A stretch of DNA of 64,000 bases from Microbacterium sp. 11MF (GCF_000383475.1 NZ_KB911460.1:620001-684000); one strand, 5' to 3'. Positions 1 through 9,168 are shown, counted from the first letter of the stretch. The notes: generated by a model from the sequence alone, not told the origin. Made by a program: numbers and translations.

Positions 1-693
1 CGTGAACAGCAGGAGGAGGCTCGCGAGGAACGAGGGGGCGAGGACGGGGAAGCCGACGTGTGCCCAGAAGCCGGCGCGCGTGCCGCCGAGGGTCATGTGC
101 GCTTCGGCCCACTGGGGGCGGAGGGCGGCGAGGGCCGGCATGAACGTGAGGACCATGAGCGGCACCTGGAAGATGATGTACGCGGGGATGAGGCCCGGCA
201 GTCCGTAGATCCAGGCGCCGTCCGCGAAGATGTCGATTCCCAGAGCGCCGGCGATCAGGCGGGTGATGACACCCTGCGTGCCGAGCGTCGCGACCATCAC
301 GAAGGCGAGCATGACGCCGCCGAACTGCGCGAGGACACCGGATGCCGCATCCACCGCGGCGCGGATCACTCCGGCCTCGGGCAGCCCCAGCAGAGCGAAG
401 CAGACGAGCGATCCCACGATTGCGCCGATGGCCGCGGTGAGCAGCGAGACCCAGGTCGAGTTCCAGAACGTCTCGGTGATCACGGGATCGACGAGGGCGG
501 TCAGGTTGTCCCACGTGAACGCCCCGGTGCCGTCCTGGAAGCCCGTGACGACGGCGAGGACGGTGGGGAGGAGGAGGAACAGGGCGAGGTAGGCGAGGAA
601 GGGGACGAGGCCCAGCCATGACCATCCGATCCGCCGCGAGCGGGGGAGCGGGGAGCCCGTGACCGGGCTCCCCGCGGGGGCGACAGCGGTCAC
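1..693 (-). CDS. ABC transporter permease (partial, 3' end outside window)
   Basis: Inner-membrane subunit of an ABC importer, read on the minus strand from a GTG at 693 and running off the left edge after 231 codons. The GTG overlaps the TGA of the upstream solute-binding protein (GTGA), so the two are translationally coupled. A basic N-terminus precedes a membrane segment near residues 28-50, and further hydrophobic segments follow. Near residue 195 there is an EAA-type loop (EAHMTLGGTRAGFWAHV, then a PVLAP end), the site that contacts the ATPase. The layout resembles PotB/AfuB-class permeases for polyamines, iron or phosphonates. The substrate cannot be fixed from sequence, and the ATPase gene probably lies beyond the window. 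Confidence 0.88.
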   Translation of the reverse strand, partial: MTAVAPAGSPVTGSPLPRSRRIGWSWLGLVPFLAYLALFLLLPTVLAVVTGFQDGTGAFTWDNLTALVDPVITETFWNSTWVSLLTAAIGAIVGSLVCFALLGLPEAGVIRAAVDAASGVLAQFGGVMLAFVMVATLGTQGVITRLIAGALGIDIFADGAWIYGLPGLIPAYIIFQVPLMVLTFMPALAALRPQWAEAHMTLGGTRAGFWAHVGFPVLAPSFLASLLLLFT

Positions 694-1823
694 TGGACCG
701 CGGCCGCCCATTCCTTGCCGAGGAGCGTGCCGGCCTCGGTCGACTGGTCCTCGGTGGGGACGACCGTGTCGGCGGGGGCCTTCGGGAGCTTCGCGGCGAG
801 GTCGGCGTCGATCGTGCCGGCCTTCGTCATCGCCTCCATGCGGACGGGACGTGCCCCGCCCTTGAGCCAGAGGTTCTGCACCTCGTCGCTGTAGAGGAAC
901 TCCTCCCACAGCCGCGCGGCGGCGGGGTGGGGGGCGTCGGCGTTGACGGCCTGGTTGTAGTAGCCGGCGTAGCCCACGCCGTCGAACACGACCGTCTTCC
1001 AGGTGGGGACGTCGGCGGAGTGCGCCGCGTTCAGGTAGTCCCAGTCGAAGACGACGGGCGTCTCACCGCTCGCGACGGTGGCGCTCGTGACGTCGAGCTT
1101 CAGCATGTTGCCGGCCTTGTCGAGCTTCGAGAAGAAGTCGATCCCCGGCTGGAAGTCGTCGAGCGACCCGCCGGACTGCACGGTAGCGAGCCCGACGGCG
1201 GCGAAGGCGGCACCGGCCTGCGTCGGGTCGCCGTTGATGGCGACCGAGCCGCGGAACTCCGAGCTCAGCAGGTCGCTGAGCTGCGTCGGCGCGGCGAACT
1301 TCGAGGAGTCGTACCCGACCGACATGTACCCGCCGTAGTCGCCGACGAACAGGCCCGTCGGCTCCTTCAGTTCCGCAGGGATGTCGTCCCAGGTCTGGAC
1401 CTTGTACGGCGCGAAGCGGTCGGTGTTCTGGAGGGCGACGGTCAGGCCCAGGTCGAACACGTCGGGCGCGGTGTCGAGGCCCTCGTTGGTCTTGGCCGCG
1501 GTGATCTCCTCGGCGCTCGAGAAGTCGGGCGACTGCTCGGTGACCGTGATCTCGGGGTAGCGCTTGGTGAACAGGTCGAGGATCTCGCCGTAGTTGGCCC
1601 AGTCGCGGGGGAGGGCGATGACGTTCAGGGCGCCCTCGGCCTTGGCCGCCGCCTCGAGCTTGTCGAAGCCGCCGAGGTCGCTGACGCTCTTCGCGGTCGC
1701 CGCGGCGGGCTTGGCGCCGGAGGCGTTCTCGGCGCCGGTGGCACCGGCGCAGCCGGCCAGGGACAGCGCGGCGATGGTGGTGAGGGCGAGCGTGACGGCT
1801 CGCCGCCGGGACATGCGGGACAT
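690..1823 (-). CDS. ABC transporter substrate-binding lipoprotein
   Basis: Extracellular solute-binding protein of 377 aa that delivers substrate to the downstream permease. The N-terminus has arginines, a hydrophobic stretch and a lipobox SLAGC with Cys25, so it should be a lipoprotein on the outer face of the membrane. The mature part follows the periplasmic-binding fold of the PotD/iron-binding class (LTVALQNTDRFAPYK, then a YGGYMSVGYDSSKF segment). A ribosome site, AGAGGAAA, sits six bases before the ATG at 1823; the ATG three codons later is an alternative. Stop and permease start overlap. The ligand is not determinable; polyamine, Fe3+ or phosphonate are all compatible. Confidence 0.9.
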   Translation of the reverse strand: MSRMSRRRAVTLALTTIAALSLAGCAGATGAENASGAKPAAATAKSVSDLGGFDKLEAAAKAEGALNVIALPRDWANYGEILDLFTKRYPEITVTEQSPDFSSAEEITAAKTNEGLDTAPDVFDLGLTVALQNTDRFAPYKVQTWDDIPAELKEPTGLFVGDYGGYMSVGYDSSKFAAPTQLSDLLSSEFRGSVAINGDPTQAGAAFAAVGLATVQSGGSLDDFQPGIDFFSKLDKAGNMLKLDVTSATVASGETPVVFDWDYLNAAHSADVPTWKTVVFDGVGYAGYYNQAVNADAPHPAAARLWEEFLYSDEVQNLWLKGGARPVRMEAMTKAGTIDADLAAKLPKAPADTVVPTEDQSTEAGTLLGKEWAAAVQ

Positions 1824-1937
1824 GCGTTTCCTCTCGGGTGTTCCGGCGTCCGCGGATGCGGGGCGCCGGGGGGAACGAGGGGAAGCTACGTCCGGCCGAT
1901 GACCCGAGGACTCCCGATGCGTGAACGGTCGGTGACG

Positions 1938-3110
1938 TTACGTCGACGGCTCCGCGTCGTCCTCCCGCAGGATCGGGATCGCGTTCGTGAAGGTGCTCGC
2001 GCGTCGCTCGGCCTCGGCGCTGCCGGTGAACAGGCCATCACCGGTGGGCGTCGGGTCGGCGGACGTCCGTCGTGCGGGGGCTGCGGCATCCGTCATCAGG
2101 ACGCGCTGGACGGGCAGGGCCTGTGGCATCGATTCCTGCACCCACGCGACCATGGCCTCGCGGACGAGGCAGCGGAGGTCGAACAGGGTCGGCGCATCCT
2201 TCGCCGTGACGAGGATGCGGACGCGGACGTAGCCGGCGACGGCATCCGTCACCTGCAGGACGGACGTCCGTCCGTCCCACAAGTCGGTGCGCTCGAGGAC
2301 CTGCCGCAGATGCGCGCGCATGAGGGCGGGCGACACGTTCCAGTCGAGGTCCATCTCGACGGCGCCGAGGAGCTCCGATCCCTTGCGGGTCCAGTTCTCG
2401 AAGGGGGTCGTCGTGAAGTACGTGCACGGCAGGACCAGGCGTCGGTCGTCCCACAGGTCGAGGACGACGTAGCTCAGGGTGATCTCGCCGACTCGGCCCC
2501 ACTCGCCGTCGGCGACCACGACGTCATCGACCCGGAGGGCGTCGCTGAAGACGATCTGCAGACCCGCGAACACGTTGGCGAGCACGGACTGCGCGGCGAG
2601 GCCCGCGACGATCGAGGCGATGCCCGCGGACGCGAGCACGCTCGCCCCGATCGCGCGGACCGAGTCGAACGTCAGGAGCACGGCGCCGATCCCGATGATG
2701 ACGATGATCGCGATCGCCAGACGCCGGACGACGAGGGTCTGCGTGCGGATGCGGCGGGCCACCCGGTTGTCGGGCACGTCGATGCGGTACCGCCCGAGCG
2801 CCACGTCGGTGGCGACGACGACCAGCGAGGCCAGCAGCCACGCGCTCGCCGCGATGATGAGGATCGTCAGGATCTGGCCCAGGATGCCGCGCCACGTCTC
2901 GTCGGGGAATGCCACCCGGACGGCGACCCAGAGCGCGACCACGAGCAGCAGCATCCGGAACGGAGCGCGGGACTGCCGGCTCAGGACCCCCGCCCATCGC
3001 CGGCGGCGCGCGACGACCGCCAGCACGATCGTCGCGATGACGGCGACGACGATCGCGACGCCGATCCCGACGACGACCGCGATCCCGAAGTCCACCCATC
3101 CATCCCACAT
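1938..3110 (-). CDS. MscS-family mechanosensitive channel
   Basis: A 390-aa small-conductance mechanosensitive channel family protein, expected to open under membrane tension and release solutes on osmotic downshock. The first ~150 residues contain about four membrane spans. The pore-lining helix is the Gly/Ala-rich stretch around residues 150-185 (GIASIVAGLAAQSVLANVFA), followed by the FSDALRVDDVVV entry to the beta domain typical of MscS. The cytoplasmic part runs to about residue 330, and a charged tail of ~50 residues is not part of the family core. A ribosome site GGAAGGA lies upstream of the ATG. It is a single-gene unit between the ABC genes and aspS. Confidence 0.93.
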   Translation of the reverse strand: MWDGWVDFGIAVVVGIGVAIVVAVIATIVLAVVARRRRWAGVLSRQSRAPFRMLLLVVALWVAVRVAFPDETWRGILGQILTILIIAASAWLLASLVVVATDVALGRYRIDVPDNRVARRIRTQTLVVRRLAIAIIVIIGIGAVLLTFDSVRAIGASVLASAGIASIVAGLAAQSVLANVFAGLQIVFSDALRVDDVVVADGEWGRVGEITLSYVVLDLWDDRRLVLPCTYFTTTPFENWTRKGSELLGAVEMDLDWNVSPALMRAHLRQVLERTDLWDGRTSVLQVTDAVAGYVRVRILVTAKDAPTLFDLRCLVREAMVAWVQESMPQALPVQRVLMTDAAAPARRTSADPTPTGDGLFTGSAEAERRASTFTNAIPILREDDAEPST

Positions 3111-3149
3111 ACCGCTGATCCTTCCGTCGGAGAGTCAGCCACCATACGA

Positions 3150-3177
3150 CAACCGCCCGGCCGGAGCCGAGCGGTTG
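3150..3177 (-). terminator. Hairpin downstream of aspS
   Basis: Inverted repeat CAACCGC (3150-3156) and GCGGTTG (3171-3177) in the spacer after the aspS stop. On the aspS strand it is followed by TCGTATGG, with no real T tract. It could terminate aspS or simply be a spacer structure; the mscS promoter must lie in the same spacer. Confidence 0.4.
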
Positions 3178-3198
3178 CCGAGAGTGCGGGGTGCCGTG

Positions 3199-4539
3199 TT
3201 ACGGGGCGAGGCGCGTGGGTCCGCGGAAGAGGTACGTGACCTCGCGGATCGAGTCCTGGCCGAGCAGCAGCATCAGCACGCGGGCGAGGCCCATGCCGAA
3301 GCCACCGTGCGGCGGCGCGCCGAAGCGGAAGAAGTCGAGGTAGAAGTCGAGGTGCTCGGGGTCGAGACCCTTCTCCTTGGCCTGCTCGATCAGGACGTCG
3401 ACGCGGTGCTCGCGCTGCGCACCGGTGGTGATCTCGACGCCGCCCATGAGCAGGTCGTACGACTTCGTCAGCCCGGTCTCCTCGTCGCGCATGTGATAGA
3501 ACGCGCGGATCTCGGGGTGGTAATCGGTGATGAAGACGAACTGGTGACCGTAGGTCTCCTGCACGTGCGCCGCGATCTGACGCTCACCCTCGGGGTCGAG
3601 GTCGCCGTCGGTGCGGGGGATCTCGTACCCGCGCGCTGCGACGATCTCGCGCGCCTCGGCGAGCGGGATGCGCGGGAACGGCAGCTCGGGGACAACCACG
3701 TCGATGTCGAACAGGGCCTTGATCTCGTCGCCGTGCTTGTCGGCGACGGCGCGGATCGCGGTCTGCAGGAGCTCCTCCTGCATGCGGGCGACGTCCTCGT
3801 GCGAGTCGATCCAGCTGATCTCGGCGTCGATCGAGGTGAACTCGGTCGCGTGGCGCGAGGTGAACGAGGGGTCGGCGCGGAAGGCGGGCGCGATCTCGAA
3901 GATCTTGCCGAAGCCGGCGACCTGGGCCATCTGCTTGAAGAACTGCGGGCTCTGCGCGAGGTAGGCCGTCTTGTCTTCGAAGTAGGGCACCTCGAAGAGT
4001 TCGGCGTTGGACTCCGATGGCGAGGCCATGAGCTTGGGGGAGTGGACCTCGATGTAGTCGCGCTCCACCCAGTAGGTGCGCATCGCGTGCTCGAGGGTCG
4101 TCTGGATGCGGAAGACGAGGTTGTTGCGACGCTGGCGCAGGTCGATGAAGCGCCAGTCCATGCGCTTGTCGAGGCCGGAGTCCGCCGCGATCGGCGTCTC
4201 GGGCAGAGCGGCGGCCGCGATGTCGAGCCCGCCGATCTTGATCTCGACGCCGCCGAGCTTGACCCGCTCGTCGTGCTTGAGCTCACCGGTCGCGGTGAGG
4301 AAGGTGCCGGTCGACAGGTTGGAGATGAGGTCCGTCAGCGCCAGGGCCGCGGCATCCTGCTCACTGCCGTCCTCGGCGGGGCGCGTCGCGGGATTGACGA
4401 GCTGCACGGCGCCCGTCTCATCGCGCAGGATGACGAACTGCACCTTCTTCTGGTCTCGGACGGTCTCGACCCATCCGGAGACCGAGACGGGGCCGTCTTC
4501 ACGGGACTGCAGCTGCTCAACGAGGGTGCGTTCACTCAC
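3199..4539 (-). CDS. aspS: Aspartate--tRNA ligase, archaeal-type (probably non-discriminating)
   Basis: Charges tRNA(Asp) with aspartate, and probably tRNA(Asn) as well. At 446 aa it is far shorter than the usual ~590-aa bacterial enzyme: it has the N-terminal OB-fold anticodon domain (VSGWVETVRDQKKVQF) and runs directly into the class II core without the bacterial GAD insertion, the archaeal/eukaryotic layout. Motif 2 surroundings (KIFEIAPAFRADPSFTSRHATEF) and motif 3 (GGFGMGLARVLMLLL) are intact. I start it at GTG 4539, eight bases after a TAGACT box at 4553-4548, rather than 15 codons further upstream where the frame stays open. If non-discriminating, it needs a GatCAB amidotransferase, not seen here. 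Probable ancient transfer from archaea. Confidence 0.93.
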   Translation of the reverse strand: MSERTLVEQLQSREDGPVSVSGWVETVRDQKKVQFVILRDETGAVQLVNPATRPAEDGSEQDAAALALTDLISNLSTGTFLTATGELKHDERVKLGGVEIKIGGLDIAAAALPETPIAADSGLDKRMDWRFIDLRQRRNNLVFRIQTTLEHAMRTYWVERDYIEVHSPKLMASPSESNAELFEVPYFEDKTAYLAQSPQFFKQMAQVAGFGKIFEIAPAFRADPSFTSRHATEFTSIDAEISWIDSHEDVARMQEELLQTAIRAVADKHGDEIKALFDIDVVVPELPFPRIPLAEAREIVAARGYEIPRTDGDLDPEGERQIAAHVQETYGHQFVFITDYHPEIRAFYHMRDEETGLTKSYDLLMGGVEITTGAQREHRVDVLIEQAKEKGLDPEHLDFYLDFFRFGAPPHGGFGMGLARVLMLLLGQDSIREVTYLFRGPTRLAP

Positions 4540-4647
4540 GAGGGTCGAGTCTACGCGGCGCCCAGGTTCCGAAACCTCCCGCACCGTAGGCTGACCCGAC
4601 GGGGAGCCCGGCCGGGCATCCGATCACCGAGCGCGAGAGAGCACCCG

Positions 4648-5337
4648 ATGACCGTCATGAACACTGCCGCCACCTCCTCCTCGGGTGGCGGGTCGTGGCT
4701 GTCGGCCCTGGCCGACTGGCTCGTGATGCTGATGGAGACGATCGGTCCCGCGGGCGCGGCCATCGCCGTCGGCCTCGAGAGCCTCTTCCCGCCGATCCCC
4801 AGTGAGGCGGTGCTGCCCGTAGCCGGTCTCGCCGCGTCGCGTGGGTCGTTCACCCTCGCCGAAGCGATCGGCTGGACCACCTTCGGGTCGCTCGCCGGCG
4901 CGTACATCCTCTACGTGCTCGGCCGCGTGCTCGGCGCGGAGCGCCTCACGCGCGTCGCCGAGAAGCTGCCTCTCATGAAGGGGGAGGACGTCACCAAGAC
5001 GGTCGCCTGGTTCGAGCGGCACGGCTCGGTCGCGGTCTTCTTCGGCCGGATGGTGCCGCTGTTCCGCAGCCTCATCTCGATCCCAGCCGGCGTCTCCAAG
5101 ATGCCCTGGTGGAAGTTCGGGCTCCTGACGACGGCCGGCAGCCTCATCTGGAACTCGATCTTCGTGCTCGCGGGATTCTTCCTCGGCGAGAACTGGCACA
5201 TCGTCGAGCAGTACGCCGGCGTCTTCCAGAACATCGTGATCGTCGTCGTCGTCGCCCTCGTCGCGTGGTTCCTGTTCGTCCGCATTCGCGCCGCCGTCCG
5301 TCACCGCCGGGAGTCGACGGAGGATGCCGCCGGCTGA
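4648..5337 (+). CDS. DedA/SNARE-associated family membrane protein
   Basis: A 229-aa polytopic membrane protein of the DedA family, linked in other bacteria to membrane homeostasis and lipid-carrier flipping. Family landmarks are clear: an ESLFPPIPSEAVLP segment near residues 48-61, the FxxRMVPLFRSLISIPAG amphipathic motif near residues 135-152, and a GSLIWNSIFVLAGFFLG segment after it. A final hydrophobic helix is followed by a basic tail. It starts at ATG 4648, and a second in-frame ATG at 4657 is possible. It is divergent from aspS across about 100 bp and stands alone before the cytochrome c genes. Confidence 0.92.
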   Translation: MTVMNTAATSSSGGGSWLSALADWLVMLMETIGPAGAAIAVGLESLFPPIPSEAVLPVAGLAASRGSFTLAEAIGWTTFGSLAGAYILYVLGRVLGAERLTRVAEKLPLMKGEDVTKTVAWFERHGSVAVFFGRMVPLFRSLISIPAGVSKMPWWKFGLLTTAGSLIWNSIFVLAGFFLGENWHIVEQYAGVFQNIVIVVVVALVAWFLFVRIRAAVRHRRESTEDAAG

Positions 5338-5397
5338 GGCCCCGCGTGCGGTCGGCGCTCAGGCCCTGCATAGGACCCCCTCACGTAGACTGAAGGC

Positions 5398-6027
5398 GTG
5401 CCTGCCGCCCGCCTCCATCTCGTGCGCCACGGGGAGGTCCATAACCCCGACCGCGTGCTGTACGGGCGACTTCCGGGCTTCCACCTCAGCGACGACGGTC
5501 AGGACATGGCCCGTGCCGCGGCCGAGCACCTGAAGGCGCAGGGGCGTCCCGTCAAGTCGCTCGTCTCGTCCCCGCTCGAGAGGGCGCGCGAATCCGCCGC
5601 CCCGATCGCGGAGCTCTTCGGGCTGACCCCCGTGATCGATGCCCGTGTGCTCGAGCCGACGAACGTCTTCGAGGGGAAGCGGATGCGGAGCGCACTGCGC
5701 AACCCGCTCAACTGGTGGCACCTGCGCACTCCCGCGCTGCCGAGCTGGGGAGAGGCCTACCTCGAGGTGGTCGAGCGCATGCAGGCGGCGATGCGCGACG
5801 CGTGGAACCGAACGCCCTCGGGCGACGCGGTGATCGTCTCGCACCAGCTCCCGATCTGGATCACGCACCTGTCCGTCGCAGGACTCCCGCTCCGTCACGA
5901 CCCGCGTCGCCGCCGGTGCGACCTGTCGAGCATCACGAGCTTCGAGCTCGACGGCGACGTCTGGCGCGAAGTCGACTACGCCGAGCCGGCCCCGACCGCC
6001 GGCGCTGTGGACGTGGGGGCCGTATGA
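5398..6027 (+). CDS. Histidine phosphatase family protein (phosphoglycerate mutase-like)
   Basis: A 209-aa enzyme of the branch-1 histidine phosphatase family. The phospho-accepting histidine is in LVRHGE near the N-terminus (residues 7-12), and the second catalytic histidine is in IVSHQLP around residue 146. The substrate is unknown. It is the first gene of a coupled block: its TGA overlaps the ATG of the TlpA-like gene (ATGA), and the same order (mutase, thioredoxin, CcdA, ResB, CcsA/B) occurs in mycobacteria as I recall it, so a link with cytochrome c maturation is likely but not explained. Start GTG 5398 lies exactly six bases after TAGACT (5386-5391), which suggests a leaderless mRNA for the block. 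Confidence 0.9.
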   Translation: MPAARLHLVRHGEVHNPDRVLYGRLPGFHLSDDGQDMARAAAEHLKAQGRPVKSLVSSPLERARESAAPIAELFGLTPVIDARVLEPTNVFEGKRMRSALRNPLNWWHLRTPALPSWGEAYLEVVERMQAAMRDAWNRTPSGDAVIVSHQLPIWITHLSVAGLPLRHDPRRRRCDLSSITSFELDGDVWREVDYAEPAPTAGAVDVGAV

Positions 6028-6623
6028 GACGCCGCATCCTCGCCGCCGTCGCGGCTCTGACGCTCGTCGCGGGTCTCGCAGCCTGCTCGAGTGAGAACGA
6101 CAACCTCTCCGACCTGTACCGCGAAGGCAACACGCAGGGCTTCATCTCGAGCGACGGTCGCGTCGAGACGATCCCCGCCGCTCAGCGCGGCGACGCCCTG
6201 TCGTTCACGGGAACGAGCACCGACGGGTCGGAGATCTCGAGCACCGACTTCGCGGGCGACGTCGTCGTCCTCAACTTCTGGTACGCCGCCTGCGGTCCGT
6301 GCCGGGCGGAGGCACCCGTCCTCGAGCAGACTTACCAGGACACGAAGGGCGACGGCGCCCACTTCCTCGGCGTCAACATCTACGACGGTCCCGAGCAGGC
6401 GACCTCCTTCGACGAGACGTACAAGATCACCTACCCGTCGATCCTCGCCCGTGGCGACGTCGACCTGAAGCTCGCATTCGCGGACTGGACCTCGCTCCAG
6501 GCGGCACCGACGACGCTCGTCGTCGACCGCAAGGGCCGGGTGGCCGCACGACTGTTCGGTCAGCTGCCCGATGCGACCACGCTCCGCGAGCTCGTCGACG
6601 ACACCCTGGCGGAGAAGGGATGA
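6024..6623 (+). CDS. TlpA/ResA-like thioredoxin lipoprotein
   Basis: A 199-aa membrane-anchored thiol-disulfide oxidoreductase. The signal peptide ends in a lipobox LAAC with Cys21, so the domain faces outward. The thioredoxin fold contains the redox motif C90-G-P-C93 after VVLNFWYAA, and a cis-proline segment QAAPTTLVVD follows at about residues 160-169. In System II cytochrome c maturation such proteins keep apocytochrome haem-binding cysteines reduced, using electrons from CcdA, encoded immediately downstream with an ATGA overlap. TlpA of other functions is possible, but the neighbours make ResA/CcsX the best reading. Confidence 0.93.
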   Translation: MRRRILAAVAALTLVAGLAACSSENDNLSDLYREGNTQGFISSDGRVETIPAAQRGDALSFTGTSTDGSEISSTDFAGDVVVLNFWYAACGPCRAEAPVLEQTYQDTKGDGAHFLGVNIYDGPEQATSFDETYKITYPSILARGDVDLKLAFADWTSLQAAPTTLVVDRKGRVAARLFGQLPDATTLRELVDDTLAEKG

Positions 6624-7426
6624 ACCCCGGTTCGATCGTGGTCGACGGGTCGCTGTGGATCGCGATCCCGATCGCGGCCCTCGCCGGACTCGTCTCCTTC
6701 CTCTCGCCGTGCGTGCTGCCGCTCGTCCCCGGGTACCTCGGCTTCCTCGGCGGAGCCATGACCCCTCGCGCCTCACGGGTGACATCGACGGATGCCGCCG
6801 GCACCGCCCCGGCGGGAGCCGCGACGCGGACCCGCGTCGATGCGCCGGCCCGCGGACGCCTCCTGCTCGGGGTCGCCCTCTTCATCGCCGGGTTCACCGT
6901 CATCTTCCTGATGATGGGCGTGTTCGCCGGCACCCTCGGACGTCTCTTCATCGAGTACCAGGACCTCATCACCCGCATCCTGGGTCTCGTCGTGATCGCG
7001 CTCGGACTGGTCTTCGTCGGCGTCTTCGGCTTCGCGCAGAAGATCTATCGTCCGCAGCTCACGCAGAACCTCGGCATCCTCGGCGCCCCGCTGCTGGGTG
7101 TCGCCATGGGGATCGGCTGGGCGCCGTGCATCGGCCCCACGCTCGCAGCGATCCTGACGATGGCCTACAGCCAGGCGGACCCCCTCCGGGCCGGGACGCT
7201 GGCGGTCGCCTACTCCCTCGGACTCGGGCTCCCGTTCGTCCTCCTCGCGCTCGGCGCGGGCTGGGCGACACGCTCGGTCTCGTTCGTGCGCCGCCACATC
7301 CGGACGGTCAACATCGTCGGCGGTTTCCTGCTGGTCGCGCTCGGGGTCCTCATGGTGACCGGGGTGTGGACGACGCTCATCTCGAACTTCCAGGGGGTGA
7401 TCGGTGGTGTCCCGACCTTCTTCTGA
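6620..7426 (+). CDS. ccdA: Cytochrome c biogenesis protein CcdA
   Basis: Membrane thiol-disulfide carrier (268 aa) that passes electrons from cytoplasmic thioredoxin to extracytoplasmic partners. The paired redox cysteines are Cys31 in SFLSPCVLPLVPGYLGF and Cys170 in GIGWAPCIGPT, both in the conserved proline-rich membrane contexts of the DsbD/CcdA family. About six hydrophobic segments are visible. The loop after the first segment carries an Ala/Thr-rich stretch (residues 48-80) that looks like a lineage-specific insertion. Start overlaps the stop of the thioredoxin gene, and the 3' end overlaps resB by 23 bases, so expression of the block is tightly coupled. Confidence 0.95.
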   Translation: MNPGSIVVDGSLWIAIPIAALAGLVSFLSPCVLPLVPGYLGFLGGAMTPRASRVTSTDAAGTAPAGAATRTRVDAPARGRLLLGVALFIAGFTVIFLMMGVFAGTLGRLFIEYQDLITRILGLVVIALGLVFVGVFGFAQKIYRPQLTQNLGILGAPLLGVAMGIGWAPCIGPTLAAILTMAYSQADPLRAGTLAVAYSLGLGLPFVLLALGAGWATRSVSFVRRHIRTVNIVGGFLLVALGVLMVTGVWTTLISNFQGVIGGVPTFF

Positions 7427-9140
7427 CCGTTCCGGCGCGACGGCCGTCGACGGACCGCTCCGACCGAGCGACCACCTCGACAAGACGGGCGAGCGGGGCG
7501 CGGCCGACGATGGCTCGCCGGCGCAGCCCGTGCTCGGCGTCGTCGGTTGGCTGCGGTGGGGCTGGCGGCAGCTGACGAGCATGCGGACGGCCCTCGTGCT
7601 GCTGCTGCTGCTCGCCATCGCGGCGATCCCGGGATCGCTCGTGCCGCAGCGCAGCGCCGACCCGAACGGCGTCACCCAGTGGCGGGCCACCAACCCCGAC
7701 CTCTATCCGACGTTCGAGACGCTCCAGCTGTTCGACGTCTACTCGTCGGTGTGGTTCTCGGCGATCTACATCCTCCTGTTCATCTCCCTCATCGGCTGCG
7801 TGCTGCCGCGCACCAAGCACCACTGGAAGGCGTTGCGCGCCCGCCCTCCGCGCACCCCTGCGCGCCTGTCCCGCCTGGACGATCACGTCGAGTCGCGGGT
7901 CGCCGTTCCCGAGGGTGAGGATGCCGCGGGTCACGCGGCGCACGCGGTCGACCTCGCCGAGGCGCAGCTGCGCTCGGCCCGCTACCGCGTCGAGCGGTAC
8001 GACCGGAACGGCGTCGCCTCGGTCTCCGCCGAACGCGGCTACCTCCGCGAGACCGGCAACCTGATCTTCCACGGCGCGCTGGTGGGAGTGCTCCTCTCGG
8101 TCGGCATCGGCGGCGGGTTCACCTACACCGGTCAGACGGTCATCACCGAGGGCGACGGCTTCGTCAACTCACTCGGCCTCGGCTACACCTCGTTCAACCC
8201 GGGTCGTTTCGTCGACACCGAGGCGCTGACGCCGTACTCCATCACCCTCGACCGCTTCGACGTGACCTACGCGCCGCCGCCGTCGGGGCAGGCGGGCGAC
8301 TTCGCCGCTCACGTGACGACGCGCTTCCCCGGGCAGAAGGCCGAGGACCAGGTCATCGAGGTGAACCACCCGATCACGATGGCGGGCGACCGCGTCTACC
8401 TCATGGGCAACGGCTACGCTCCGACGATCACCGTCCGCAACGGCGCGGGCGACGTCGTCTTCAGCGAGTCGGTGCCGTTCCTGCCGCAAAGCCCCACGAT
8501 GACCTCGTCGGGCGTCGTCAAGATCCCCGACACCGGCGGTGAGCAGCTCGGCCTCGTCGGCTTCTTCTACCCGACGGTCGCCACGCTCCAGAGCGGTGCC
8601 CTCACTTCGGCGTACGGCGATCTCGTCGACCCGCGCCTGACGTTCTTCGTCTACGAGGGCGACCTCGGCATCGACAACGGCGACGCGCGCTCCGTCTACG
8701 CGCTCGACACCGACGGCATGACCGAAATCGCCGGGCGCAACGCCGACACCCCGTCGCTCGAGCTCTCGCCGGGGCAGACCGTCCAGCTGCCGGGCGGCCG
8801 CGGCAGCGTGACCTTCGAGGACGAGACGAAGAACGGCGCCCCGGAGTCGGTGAAGCGCTACGTCTCGCTGTCGATCCACAACGACTCGAGCGCCCCGTGG
8901 GTGCTCGCGTTCGCGATCCTCGCGATGGTCGGTCTCTTCACGGCCCTGTTCGTCCCGCGCCGGCGCATGTGGGTCAAGGCGACCCCGGGCGGCGACGCCG
9001 TGACGCTCGAGTACGCGGGACTGGCCCGAGGTGAGGATCCTGCGATCGCGATCGCGGTCGCCGACCTCGCCCAGCGGCACGGCAGGGCGCTCGATGACGA
9101 ACCGGCATCCGCCCCAGGCGTCCCCGCGAACGTAAACTGA
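7404..9140 (+). CDS. resB: Cytochrome c biogenesis protein ResB
   Basis: A 578-aa System II cytochrome c synthase subunit; with CcsB it forms the complex that brings haem and apocytochrome together on the outer face of the membrane. The N-terminal ~55 residues are hydrophilic, followed by two close membrane segments (MRTALVLLLLLAIAAIPG, and a YILLFISLIGCVLPR stretch after TNPDLYPTFETLQLF). A third lies near residue 215, a long extracytoplasmic domain follows, and a final membrane segment lies near residues 500-520 with a cytoplasmic tail. Starts at tandem GTG codons (7404, 7407) inside the end of ccdA. Confidence 0.93.
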   Translation: MVSRPSSDRSGATAVDGPLRPSDHLDKTGERGAADDGSPAQPVLGVVGWLRWGWRQLTSMRTALVLLLLLAIAAIPGSLVPQRSADPNGVTQWRATNPDLYPTFETLQLFDVYSSVWFSAIYILLFISLIGCVLPRTKHHWKALRARPPRTPARLSRLDDHVESRVAVPEGEDAAGHAAHAVDLAEAQLRSARYRVERYDRNGVASVSAERGYLRETGNLIFHGALVGVLLSVGIGGGFTYTGQTVITEGDGFVNSLGLGYTSFNPGRFVDTEALTPYSITLDRFDVTYAPPPSGQAGDFAAHVTTRFPGQKAEDQVIEVNHPITMAGDRVYLMGNGYAPTITVRNGAGDVVFSESVPFLPQSPTMTSSGVVKIPDTGGEQLGLVGFFYPTVATLQSGALTSAYGDLVDPRLTFFVYEGDLGIDNGDARSVYALDTDGMTEIAGRNADTPSLELSPGQTVQLPGGRGSVTFEDETKNGAPESVKRYVSLSIHNDSSAPWVLAFAILAMVGLFTALFVPRRRMWVKATPGGDAVTLEYAGLARGEDPAIAIAVADLAQRHGRALDDEPASAPGVPANVN

Positions 9141-9168
9141 ACCCACCCATCTCCTCCGGAGGACCCTC

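Noticed and set aside
927..3239. Very long open frame on the plus strand across the ABC and MscS genes
   Set aside because: It is the antisense of two clear minus-strand genes, has low-complexity Val/Gly/Asp/Arg composition and no domain. Long antisense frames are common at this GC content.
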